Shown here piece by piece: positions 14,779 to 22,513 of a DNA stretch of 36,189 bases (within the stretch, counting starts at the first letter, position 1; each line of letters opens with the position of its first letter). Both the position numbers and the translations under genes were made by a program. The notes under the pieces were generated by a model. It was not told the DNA's origin, did no database searches, and worked only from the letters and a program-made list of their open reading frames with translations. This DNA is from Bacillota bacterium. GTDB taxonomy: Bacteria; Bacillota; Proteinivoracia; UBA4975; VEMY01. The stretch lies in the NCBI GenBank assembly GCA_009711825.1, contig VEMY01000027.1, positions 1-36,189 on the forward strand. Reading direction: 5' to 3'.

Positions 14779-15903
14779 ATGGCAATGCATCGCTACCGGC
14801 CAACGTGGGCGGAAATAAATCTCGCAAATATTGCGCATAACGTTCGGGAATTTAGACGCCATGTGGGCGATGGCACGCGCTTGATGGCAGTTGTCAAAGC
14901 TGACGGCTATGGCCACGGCGCTGTGGAAGTGGGTCGGGCAGCTCTCGCTGCCGGCGCCGACTGGTTGGCGGTGGCACTGGTGGAAGAAGGGATTGAATTG
15001 CGCCAGGCCGGGATTGCTTCTCCGATTCTTGTATTGGGTTTTTTACCGCCGGAGGGAGTCAATGCAGCTCTGCAGTATCATCTGACTCCGGCCGTGGTCG
15101 ATATGAACAGTCTGCGGTTGCTGGAGGAAGAAGCGATGCGCCAGCGACGCCGGGTTGCTGTGCACCTTAAGGTGGATACCGGCATGGGTAGACTGGGGCT
15201 GCGGGATGAGGCGGCAGTTGCCCTGGCAGAACGGGCGTTGAAGTCGCCCAATCTCGAATTACAAGCTATATTTACTCATTTTGCCGCCGCGGATGATGCC
15301 GACAAAACATTTACGATGCAGCAGTTGGATAAATTTAAAAGGACAGTGGAAACACTAAAAGGAGCCCCGGTGCTGACCCATTGCAGCAACAGCGCTGCCA
15401 CAATCGATGTGCCGGAAGCTCGGGGGGATTTGGTTCGGATTGGCATCAGCCTTTACGGACTATATCCTTCATCGGAAGTTAAGCCGTTGGTTGATCTGCG
15501 ACCGGCCTTATCTTTGCACACCCAGGTGGCAACGGTCAAAGAGGTTCCGGCGGGGACGCCGATAAGTTATGGTTGCACCTTTGTCACCGAAAGACCGAGT
15601 CGGATTGCCACCTTACCGATTGGTTATGCCGATGGTTATAACCGGCGGCTGTCGGGGCGCGCAAATGTTTTGCTGCGGGGCAAACGAGTGCCGTTGGTCG
15701 GCCGAGTCTGTATGGACTATTGTATGGCTGATGTTACCGACTTGGATGGAGTGGAGCCGGGCGAGCAAGTAACACTCTATGGATCCCAGGGTGCGGCAAC
15801 CATCTCGGTTGATGAAACGGCGCGGCTTTTGGATACAATTAATTATGAGATTACCTGTGCTGTATCGGCTCGAGTGCCGAGAATTTACCGCCGTCAAGGT
15901 TGA
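14779..15903 (+). CDS. alr: Alanine racemase
   Basis: This PLP enzyme interconverts L- and D-alanine for peptidoglycan. The PLP lysine is Lys40 in AVVKADGYGHG. Other marks are HLKVDTGMGRLG, THFAAADDAD, HCSNSAA, RIGISLYGLYPS, the catalytic-tyrosine region ISYGCTFV, and GYADGYNR. Its 374 residues are the usual size. ATG 14779 is close to its AAGGAG; ATG 14785, 10 bases away, is an equally good start. It stands directly upstream of the mazE/mazF pair, a conserved Firmicute order. Confidence 0.96.
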   Translation: MAMHRYRPTWAEINLANIAHNVREFRRHVGDGTRLMAVVKADGYGHGAVEVGRAALAAGADWLAVALVEEGIELRQAGIASPILVLGFLPPEGVNAALQYHLTPAVVDMNSLRLLEEEAMRQRRRVAVHLKVDTGMGRLGLRDEAAVALAERALKSPNLELQAIFTHFAAADDADKTFTMQQLDKFKRTVETLKGAPVLTHCSNSAATIDVPEARGDLVRIGISLYGLYPSSEVKPLVDLRPALSLHTQVATVKEVPAGTPISYGCTFVTERPSRIATLPIGYADGYNRRLSGRANVLLRGKRVPLVGRVCMDYCMADVTDLDGVEPGEQVTLYGSQGAATISVDETARLLDTINYEITCAVSARVPRIYRRQG

Positions 15904-15914
15904 CAGTGGCTGAT

Positions 15915-15948
15915 TTGGAAAATATAATGTATATATTATAGTATATAC
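15915..15948 (+). promoter_or_regulatory. Promoter and dyad upstream of the toxin-antitoxin pair
   Basis: TTGGAA (15915-15920) and TATAGT (15937-15942) are spaced by 16 bp. The second box lies inside the inverted repeat GTATATA...TATATAC (15929-15948). Toxin-antitoxin operons are usually repressed by the antitoxin at such a site. Assignment as its operator is inferred. Confidence 0.5.
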
Positions 15949-15993
15949 TCGGCTCAATACGCTTCGTATATCGTAAATTCAGGGGGTGCTTAC

Positions 15994-16266
15994 GTGGCGC
16001 AGACCAAGCGAATCATGATATCCATTCCCAGCGCACTGCTGCAAGAGGTTGACGGCATTGTCCAAAAGGAAAATATGAATCGCAGCCATTTAATCCGGGA
16101 AGCAATGTATTTATATATCCAAGAAATGAAAAAACGACAAATTAGGGAAAAATTGCAAATGGGCTATGTTGAGATGAGTAAAATCAACCTGACTCTTGCC
16201 AACGAAGCAGTTGCGGCCGAAAACGAGGCTGTCGAGGCGATTGAACAATTGGTAAGTGGGGCGTGA
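15994..16266 (+). CDS. mazE: MazE/NdoAI-type ribbon-helix-helix antitoxin
   Basis: A 90-residue antitoxin. The N-terminal ribbon-helix-helix DNA-binding part is [19 protein letters not shown], then [14 protein letters not shown]. The acidic C-terminal tail ([19 protein letters not shown]) is the type that wraps and blocks the toxin. GTG 15994 follows AGGGGGTG. It lies 4 bases before the toxin start. The nearest known relatives are EndoAI/NdoAI of Bacillus, also called PemI-like. Confidence 0.92.
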   Translation: MAQTKRIMISIPSALLQEVDGIVQKENMNRSHLIREAMYLYIQEMKKRQIREKLQMGYVEMSKINLTLANEAVAAENEAVEAIEQLVSGA

Positions 16267-16270
16267 TAAA

Positions 16271-16621
16271 ATGGGGGTAAAGAGAGGCGATGTTTACTAC
16301 GCTGACCTGAGCCCAGTTGTGGGTTCTGAGCAGGGCGGTGTGCGCCCGGTTCTAATCATTCAAAATGACGTGGGCAACAAATACAGCCCAACGGTCATTG
16401 TTGCCGCGATAACATCCCAAATCCAAAAGGCCAAGCTCCCCACCCATGTGGAGATAACCGCTAAAGAACATGGACTGGATCGGGATTCGGTGGTGCTTCT
16501 AGAACAGATTCGCACTATAGACAAGCAACGCCTCAATGAACGCATTACCCATTTGGCGCCGGATTTAATGCAACGAGTGAACGACGCTGTGCAAATCAGT
16601 CTTGGCTTGATAGATTTCTGA
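16271..16621 (+). CDS. mazF: MazF/EndoA (PemK-like) endoribonuclease toxin
   Basis: A 116-residue sequence-specific mRNA interferase. It contains the family start [30 protein letters not shown], here quoted only for its motif [10 protein letters not shown] and the [10 protein letters not shown] arginine loop, then PTVIVAAIT and the conserved [10 protein letters not shown]. The length equals Bacillus EndoA. I chose ATG 16271, since the longer frame overlaps the antitoxin end. In Bacillus the enzyme cuts at UACAU; the target here is not known. Confidence 0.95.
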   Translation: MGVKRGDVYYADLSPVVGSEQGGVRPVLIIQNDVGNKYSPTVIVAAITSQIQKAKLPTHVEITAKEHGLDRDSVVLLEQIRTIDKQRLNERITHLAPDLMQRVNDAVQISLGLIDF

Positions 16622-16648
16622 AAAAGACAGTGAGCGCTGTCTTTTTTT
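16622..16648 (+). terminator. Terminator after mazF
   Basis: AAAAGACAG and the matching CTGTCTTTTTTT form a stem around TGAGCG directly after the stop codon. Confidence 0.85.
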
Positions 16649-16688
16649 GTGTACGGCAGGAAAAGTAAAACGATAATGGAATACTTAA

Positions 16689-16703
16689 TTTAGATTATCT
16701 AAA
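16689..16703. promoter_or_regulatory. Palindrome before the peptide/amino-acid operon
   Basis: TTTAGATTATCTAAA is a perfect 6-bp dyad around TTA. It ends 3 bases before the AAAGGAG of the first gene. It could be an operator for the seven-gene unit, or occlude the ribosome site in the RNA. No protein can be assigned. Confidence 0.4.
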
Positions 16704-16718
16704 CAAAGGAGAATGTGC

Positions 16719-17711
16719 ATGTTTGAAAGCATCGAACGCATCGTCGTCGGGCATCTACCGACACCTTTGGAAGCCGCGCCTGGCCTCAGCAAAGAGCTGG
16801 GTGTTGATTTATGGATTAAGCGTGATGACGCCACCGGACTGGCCGGGGGTGGCAATAAAGTACGTAAGCTTGAATACCTGGTAGCCGATGCCAGGGCCCG
16901 GGGCGCCAACTGCCTGGTTACAGTGGGCGGCCCCCAATCCAACCATGCCCGGATGACCGCGGCTTTGGCAGCCCGCCTGGGCATGAGCTGCCGCCTGTAT
17001 TTAAAGGGTGAGGCGCCCCGGACTTTGCGGGGCAATTTATTGTTGGATAAGTTATTAGGCGCAGAGGTGACCTTTTGCGGCGATGCTGATTACCCGGAAA
17101 TATATCAGCGCATCGAGGCAGACATCGCCTCCCTGCGGGAACAGGGTCTGGAAGGGTACATGATTCCCGTGGGCGGCTCCTCGCCGGTGGGCCTTATGGG
17201 CTATGTGCGCATGATCACTGAGGAGTTGGTTCCCCAATGTGCAGAGCAGGGCGTAAAACCCGATGCGCTGGTGGTAACCGCCGGCAGTGGTGGCACCTTG
17301 GCGGGGATTTTGCTTGGTCTGGAAGCCAGCGGTTGGGATTTGCCGGTGCAGAGCTATAGTGTCAGCTATCCGGCCGCTGAGCTGGCGGAGAAGACAGCCC
17401 AGCTCTTCAATGCAGGCGCAAAGCTATTGGGGATGTCAGCCCAGAGGCAGGGAGCGGATATCGCCATTGATGAGGGCCATATTGGTCCCGGCTACGGTAT
17501 TGCTACACCGGGCGCCTTGGAGGCTCTGCAATTGTTTGCCCGTCGGGAAGGGTTGCTTTTGGACTCGGTCTACACCGCCAAAACCGCAGCGGGGATGATC
17601 CATGACATTCGTGGCGGCCGCTGGGCTGGTAAGACTGTGATTTTTGTCCATACCGGTGGTTGGCCCGCCCTGTTTGCAAAAGATGATGTCGAAAACTTTA
17701 TAAGGGGTTGA
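16719..17711 (+). CDS. D-cysteine desulfhydrase / ACC deaminase-like PLP enzyme
   Basis: A fold-type II PLP enzyme of 330 residues. Members degrade D-cysteine to pyruvate, sulfide and ammonia, or deaminate 1-aminocyclopropane-1-carboxylate. The PLP lysine is Lys47 in AGGGNKVRKLEYL. The substrate-binding GGPQSNHARMTAA and the phosphate loop TAGSGGTLAG are present, as is the C-terminal VFVHTGG-like segment (VIFVHTGGWPALF). ATG 16719 is chosen because AAAGGAG lies 7 bases before it. It opens an operon with tight spacing (4 bases to the next gene) that is rich in D-amino-acid and unusual-peptide enzymes, which favours the D-cysteine reading. Confidence 0.88.
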   Translation: MFESIERIVVGHLPTPLEAAPGLSKELGVDLWIKRDDATGLAGGGNKVRKLEYLVADARARGANCLVTVGGPQSNHARMTAALAARLGMSCRLYLKGEAPRTLRGNLLLDKLLGAEVTFCGDADYPEIYQRIEADIASLREQGLEGYMIPVGGSSPVGLMGYVRMITEELVPQCAEQGVKPDALVVTAGSGGTLAGILLGLEASGWDLPVQSYSVSYPAAELAEKTAQLFNAGAKLLGMSAQRQGADIAIDEGHIGPGYGIATPGALEALQLFARREGLLLDSVYTAKTAAGMIHDIRGGRWAGKTVIFVHTGGWPALFAKDDVENFIRG

Positions 17712-17715
17712 TGAG

Positions 17716-18417
17716 ATGGGAAGACCATTGGTGGCGGTTACTTGCCAGCATATAGATGCGCAAAAAAGTGCCATTGGCGACGGTTATATTGAAGCGCTGG
17801 AGCAGGCGGGACTGTTACCCGTTGTGCTGCCGCCTTCATTGTCGCCAGAAGTAAGCTGCGAAATTATCTCCACTGTCTCCGGGCTTGTGCTCTCCGGTGG
17901 CGATGACCTGTCGCCCTTGAGCTTTGGCGAGCAGCCGAAGCCGGGGTTGGGCACAATTGAACCGCGGCGGGATGAGCAGGAGCTCCCCTTATTTAAGGCG
18001 GCGTGGGAAAGGGAGTTGCCCGTGCTTGGCATTTGTCGGGGGATGCAGGTGATTAACGTCGCACTGGGTGGTACTATTATCCAGGACCTGCCTGCGGACA
18101 AGCCCGGCGCAATCCAACACCGCCAGGATGCGCCCAAGTGGCATAAGCACCACCAGGTGGAGATAAAGCAGGGGACGAATCTTGCCACCATAATGAACAC
18201 CGACTCACTGGCGGTAAACAGTTTTCATCATCAGGCCCTAGACCGAATTGCCGACGGGCTAGAGGTTAGTGCCCGGGCGCCTGATGGGGTGGTGGAGGCG
18301 GTGGAAAGCGCAAGTCCCTGGCTGCTGGCAGTGCAATGGCATCCGGAAATAATGTGGCAGCGCCACCCGGAATTCCTCAAACTGTTCCAGGCCTTTGCCG
18401 CTGCGTGTGGAGCATGA
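17716..18417 (+). CDS. Gamma-glutamyl hydrolase-like class I glutamine amidotransferase (PuuD family)
   Basis: A 233-residue peptidase C26 family protein. PuuD relatives split gamma-glutamyl-GABA or other gamma-glutamyl amides. The catalytic triad is visible: Cys107 in LGICRGMQVINVALGGT, and His209 and Glu211 in QWHPE. LSGGDDLSP forms the oxyanion region. Start ATG 17716 follows AAGGGGTTGATGAG and is 4 bases after the previous gene. The stop overlaps the next start (ATGA). The actual substrate is unknown; neighbours suggest an isopeptide or gamma-glutamyl compound. Confidence 0.9.
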   Translation: MGRPLVAVTCQHIDAQKSAIGDGYIEALEQAGLLPVVLPPSLSPEVSCEIISTVSGLVLSGGDDLSPLSFGEQPKPGLGTIEPRRDEQELPLFKAAWERELPVLGICRGMQVINVALGGTIIQDLPADKPGAIQHRQDAPKWHKHHQVEIKQGTNLATIMNTDSLAVNSFHHQALDRIADGLEVSARAPDGVVEAVESASPWLLAVQWHPEIMWQRHPEFLKLFQAFAAACGA

Positions 18418-19466
18418 GTGTGGTGAAACGCCTGCGGGACTACGGGATAAAGCCCGGCTATTTGCAGCCCGGCCCCGATAACGCAATCACCGATGTGCCT
18501 GGTGTCGGCGTCGGCCACTGTACGCTGATGGCGGGAAAGGAAATTCGCACCGGCGTTACGGCAATTCTGCCACATTATGGTAACCTGTTTGTCGAAAAAG
18601 TGCCGGCGGCGGTGGAGATTATCAATGGGTTTGGCAAGGCAGCAGGGCTCAGCCAGATTATGGAGCTGGGCGAACTGGAGACGCCGGTGCTGCTGACCAA
18701 CACCTTGAGCGTCGGGTCAGTTTTGGATGCCCTGGTGAGTTACAAACTGGAGCGCAACCCCGAGATTGGCCGCAAACAACCTACGGTTAACGGTGTGGTT
18801 TTGGAATGCAATGATGGTTATCTTAACGATATTCGCGCCCGGAAAGTGAGTGCGGAGCATGTGCGTGCGGCATTAGCTGCCGCCTCCCGGGAACGGCCTG
18901 CCGAGGGCAGCGTTGGCGCCGGCACGGGTATGACTAGTTTTGGCTGTAAGGGCGGGATTGGCAATAGCTCCCGAATTGCCGGCGATTATATCTGCGGCGT
19001 GCTGGTCCTGAGCAATTTTGGCCGCTGGCATCAGTTGAAGATCGACGGCTTGCCTGTCGGGCAGCTGCTGGCCAACCCGGGGCCGGAGGAGCAGGAAAAG
19101 GGGTCGATTGTAATGGTTGTCGCGACCAATGCTCCCCTGGATGCCCGGCAGCTCAGGAGAGTGGCCCGGCGGGCCGGTTTTGGACTCGCCCGTACCGGTT
19201 CGGTGGCCGGCAATGGCAGCGGCGATTTTGCCCTGGCCTTCAGCATTGGTGTAAAATATACTGAGGGCGGTAAAACACGGGATGTTACGGTGTTCAGGGA
19301 CAGCGAGCTGGATTTGTTGTTTGAAGCGGTGGTGGAAGCCACCGAAGAGGCAATTCTCAATGCCTTGTTCACGGCCGGTTCGATGGAAGGCCGGGATGGT
19401 CATTTTCGCCCGGCGCTGCCGATTAAAGAAGTGCTCACGTTACTGAGCAAATGCGGAAACGCTTGA
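18414..19466 (+). CDS. P1-family peptidase (DmpA/BapA-like beta- or D-aminopeptidase)
   Basis: A 350-residue N-terminal-nucleophile hydrolase of peptidase family S58. The family opening TDVPGVGVGHCTL is followed by NTLSVGSVLDAL, GSVGAGTGMTSFGCKGG, and the self-cleavage region GGIGNSSR, where a Ser becomes the new N-terminus. DmpA releases D- and L-residues from peptide N-termini; BapA releases beta-amino acids. ATG 18414 overlaps the previous stop. Longer frames upstream would lie within the preceding gene. It fits a pathway for peptides resistant to ordinary proteases. Confidence 0.9.
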   Translation: MSVVKRLRDYGIKPGYLQPGPDNAITDVPGVGVGHCTLMAGKEIRTGVTAILPHYGNLFVEKVPAAVEIINGFGKAAGLSQIMELGELETPVLLTNTLSVGSVLDALVSYKLERNPEIGRKQPTVNGVVLECNDGYLNDIRARKVSAEHVRAALAAASRERPAEGSVGAGTGMTSFGCKGGIGNSSRIAGDYICGVLVLSNFGRWHQLKIDGLPVGQLLANPGPEEQEKGSIVMVVATNAPLDARQLRRVARRAGFGLARTGSVAGNGSGDFALAFSIGVKYTEGGKTRDVTVFRDSELDLLFEAVVEATEEAILNALFTAGSMEGRDGHFRPALPIKEVLTLLSKCGNA

Positions 19467-19528
19467 TTTAACAGGAGATCAACTTCTGGTTTAGGATTAG
19501 ACTTCTAAAACATGAGGAGGAATGTTTT

Positions 19529-20545
19529 TTGAATGAACCGCAAGTATTGGTGGAAGTGACCCGGGGGCCATTGGTGGAAAACCTGCACCGGGGGCATGCA
19601 GCTGTAGTAGACAACTCTGGCAAGCTTCTGTATAGTTTTGGCGATCCGCGCTTTTTGACATATTGGCGCAGCAGCGCCAAACCGGTGCAGGCCCTACCGG
19701 TAGTGGAATCTGGCGCCGTTGAACACTATTCGATTACAGACCGGGAGTTATCTTTGTTTTGCGCCTCCCATAACGGCGAGGCAATCCATACAGATTCTGT
19801 CCTTTCGGTGCTTGGAAAAATAGGCCTTGATTTGACGGCGCTGCAATGTGGAATGCATATGCCGCTTCATAACCAAACTACAAAGGAAATGATTGCCGTC
19901 AAGCAGGAGGCCAATTCCCTGCATTCCAATTGCTCCGGAAAACATTCCGGCATGTTGGCCCTGGCCTGCCACAAGCAGTTTGATCTCAGCACTTATACCG
20001 AGCTGGAGAATCCGCTCCAGCAATTAATTCTTGATTATATTGCGGACCTCACCGGCTATCCACGGGAGGAAATCCTCATTGGCATTGATGGTTGCGGTGT
20101 GCCGGTCCACGGCATGCCCCTGTATAATATGGCCCTGGCATATGCCAGGATGGTAAAGCCTGCAGGCATGTCCGACACCCGGGCTGCTGCCTGTCGGCGG
20201 GTGAGCAAGGCTATGCATACCTACCCGGAAATGGTGGGCGGCACAGACCGGTTCTGCACCGATTTGATGCGGGCCACTGGAGGTAAATTGATTGCCAAAG
20301 GCGGCGCCGGCGGCGTTTACTGCGTCGGTGTCTATGGGAGCGGTCTTGGTATTGCCGTGAAATGCGAAGACGGCTTTGGTAAGGCCCGGGACGCAGCGGT
20401 GGTGGAAATTCTTCGCCAGTTGAGGGTTTTAGACGCCGCTGAACTGGAGGCTCTGGCCACATACCACAAACCTGTAAACAAAAACCACCGTGGCGATATC
20501 TGCGGTGAATATCGGCCGGTGGTTAAACTGACAAAGGAGGATTAA
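19529..20545 (+). CDS. Asparaginase (L-asparaginase II / PF06089 family)
   Basis: A 338-residue protein of the Rhizobium etli-type asparaginase II group, unrelated to the AnsA/AnsB fold. Typical motifs are VEVTRGPLVENLHRGHAAVVD, cited here for TRGPLVE and HRG, then WRSSAKPVQALPVV, SHNGEAIH, the NCSGKHSGMLA core and GIDGCGVPVH. It converts asparagine to aspartate and ammonia; some members may use other amides. TTG 19529 is the only start in frame near GAGGAGG (8 bases); an ATG at 19533 is out of frame. It is 4 bases from the M55 gene. A 62-base gap before it is the largest in the operon. Confidence 0.9.
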   Translation: MNEPQVLVEVTRGPLVENLHRGHAAVVDNSGKLLYSFGDPRFLTYWRSSAKPVQALPVVESGAVEHYSITDRELSLFCASHNGEAIHTDSVLSVLGKIGLDLTALQCGMHMPLHNQTTKEMIAVKQEANSLHSNCSGKHSGMLALACHKQFDLSTYTELENPLQQLILDYIADLTGYPREEILIGIDGCGVPVHGMPLYNMALAYARMVKPAGMSDTRAAACRRVSKAMHTYPEMVGGTDRFCTDLMRATGGKLIAKGGAGGVYCVGVYGSGLGIAVKCEDGFGKARDAAVVEILRQLRVLDAAELEALATYHKPVNKNHRGDICGEYRPVVKLTKED

Positions 20546-20549
20546 GACA

Positions 20550-21359
20550 ATGACCAGAGTTTATATTTCTGCGGATTTGGAGGGTGTTTCAGGAGTCGTT
20601 CACGGCAGTCAGCTCAACGAGGGCACCGAGTATGAAGCGGCCCGGCGCCTGATGACCGAAGAAGTTAATGCCGCCATCGCCGGTGCCCTAGATGCCGGCG
20701 CCAGCGAAATTGTGGTCAACGACTCCCATGGCAGCATGCGTAATCTGCTGCCGGACCGTTTAAATCCCGCGGCCCTGCTAATTACCGGCACTCCCAAGCC
20801 CCTGTCCATGGTGGAGGGCGTGCAGGACGGCGAATACCGGTGTGCGATGTTTGTCGGCTATCATGCGGGGATGGGGTGCCTGGGCGTGCTCAGTCACACG
20901 TACTCGGGATCCCGTGTGCGCAATGTTAAGGTCAATGGCATTAACATGGGGGAAACGGGAATCAATGCCGCTGTGGCTGGCGCCTTCAATATTCCCGTGG
21001 CCCTGATAACCGGTGATGACCGGGTATGCGCCGAGGCCAGTGAATTATTGCCCGGAATCATCACCGCAGATGTCAAGCAGGCTCGGGGTCGTTATGTTGC
21101 CCGGGGGCTGCATCCTGAGAAAGCACGGGAGTTGATCCGCAAGCAGGCGAAGCTGGCAGTGGAAAGGGCCGGTGAGATGGAGCCGCTACGTCTCAGTGAG
21201 CCGGTGGCCCTGGAGCTGGAATTCCTGAACAGCGGCCAGGCAGAAGGTGGCGCTTTGCTGCCGGGAGTACGCATGCTCAATCCAACCACCCTGGAATTCC
21301 GGGGCGACAGCCTGCTCCAGGCCTTTGCCATGCTGCGGGCGCTGATCAATCTTGGATGA
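20550..21359 (+). CDS. M55-family D-aminopeptidase (DppA-like)
   Basis: A 269-residue zinc peptidase of family M55. Bacillus DppA removes D-alanine from D-Ala-D-Ala and related peptides. The metal ligands are visible in YISADLEGVSG (Asp, Glu) and VVNDSHGSMRNLLPD (His), with further histidines in MFVGYHAGMG and SHTYSG. ATG 20550 follows AAAGGAGGATTAAGACA. The stop overlaps the DUF362 gene (ATGA). Together with the P1 peptidase and the D-cysteine enzyme it suggests salvage of D-residues, perhaps from cell wall. Confidence 0.93.
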   Translation: MTRVYISADLEGVSGVVHGSQLNEGTEYEAARRLMTEEVNAAIAGALDAGASEIVVNDSHGSMRNLLPDRLNPAALLITGTPKPLSMVEGVQDGEYRCAMFVGYHAGMGCLGVLSHTYSGSRVRNVKVNGINMGETGINAAVAGAFNIPVALITGDDRVCAEASELLPGIITADVKQARGRYVARGLHPEKARELIRKQAKLAVERAGEMEPLRLSEPVALELEFLNSGQAEGGALLPGVRMLNPTTLEFRGDSLLQAFAMLRALINLG

Positions 21360-22513
21360 CTGTATCCGTTCGCGCCTGCCCCGATTATAGTCCCGAAGTT
21401 GTCGCGGCTACCTGCGACAGGGCCCTGATGGATGTCAAGGCAGAAGCACTGTTTACTCCCGGCCAGACCGTGCTGCTCAAAGTCAACCTGCTCAGCGCCA
21501 AGTCGCCGGAGCAGGCGGTGACAACCCATCCGGCGCTTGTATTTGCCCTGGCGCGTTGGTTTATTGAACGGGGCGCACGGGTGCAGGTGGGGGATAGCTC
21601 CGGTGGTGTGCCAACGAAAGAAGGGGGCAATAAAACCGCCGCCGCCCTCAAGGTCAGCGGCATTGCCGCGGCGGCGGAGGCCGCTGGAGCCGAGGTAATC
21701 AATTTTGACACTGCCGGCGCCGTCGTTGTCCATGGCGGCGAGCGATTGAATCCGGTGCTGATTGCCCGGCCGGTGTTGGACGCAGATTTGGTGGTCTCGG
21801 TGGCCAAGCTCAAGACCCACGGCCTCACTCTATTCACCGGCGCGGTGAAGAATATGTTTGGCGCCGTGCCGGGAGCGACTAAGGCCGAATACCATCGGCA
21901 GTTGCCCAAGCTGCCGGATTTCTGCACCGGACTTGTCGATGTCTTTGCTGCCGCCCGGCCGCAACTGGCTGTAATGGATGCGGTCTGGGGAATGGAGGGC
22001 AACGGTCCCAGCGCTGGCGATGTTCGACACCGGGGCCTGGTTCTCGCAAGCCGGGATGCGGTGGCCCTGGATACTGTGGCCGCTAATTTGATTGGCTGCC
22101 CGCCCCGGCGGGTGTTGACCACGGTCTTTGCCGCCAAGCGGGGGTTGGGCAGGATGGAAGATGTTAAGATTATGGGAGATGAGGTCTCACCGGTGCAGTT
22201 TAAATTGCCGGCCAGCGCCCGCCTGGGCCCGGTGGCTGCCAGTGTCTCCGGAAGGTTTTTTGGCCTTATGACCCATTTGCCCGGCTTTATGGCGGAGAAA
22301 TGTATCAATTGCAATATCTGCGTCCAGAGTTGTCCGGTGACGGCGCTTACCGCTCAAAAGCCGCACCCGGAATTAGACGCAGCCAAATGTATCCACTGCT
22401 TTTGTTGCCACGAACTCTGTCCCGAACATGCCATCGACTTGGAGCCCCGGTATCCCCGGGTGCACAGGCTGATGGATATGCTGTCACGAAGAAGGAGGAG
22501 GAAGAATAGATGA
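21356..22513 (+). CDS. DUF362 protein with C-terminal 2[4Fe-4S] ferredoxin domain
   Basis: A 385-residue protein. Residues 1-300 form the DUF362 domain (KVNLLSAKSPEQAVTTHP cited for KVNLL, then GDSSGG, KLKTHGLTLFTGAVKNMFG). Residues about 315-350 hold two clusters: CINCNICVQSCP and CIHCFCCHELCP. The tail is strongly basic (SRRRRRKNR). DUF362 proteins are common in anaerobes, and their reaction is not established; a role in iron-sulfur electron transfer is inferred from the clusters. It is coupled at both ends by ATGA overlaps. Confidence 0.88.
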   Translation: MTVSVRACPDYSPEVVAATCDRALMDVKAEALFTPGQTVLLKVNLLSAKSPEQAVTTHPALVFALARWFIERGARVQVGDSSGGVPTKEGGNKTAAALKVSGIAAAAEAAGAEVINFDTAGAVVVHGGERLNPVLIARPVLDADLVVSVAKLKTHGLTLFTGAVKNMFGAVPGATKAEYHRQLPKLPDFCTGLVDVFAAARPQLAVMDAVWGMEGNGPSAGDVRHRGLVLASRDAVALDTVAANLIGCPPRRVLTTVFAAKRGLGRMEDVKIMGDEVSPVQFKLPASARLGPVAASVSGRFFGLMTHLPGFMAEKCINCNICVQSCPVTALTAQKPHPELDAAKCIHCFCCHELCPEHAIDLEPRYPRVHRLMDMLSRRRRRKNR

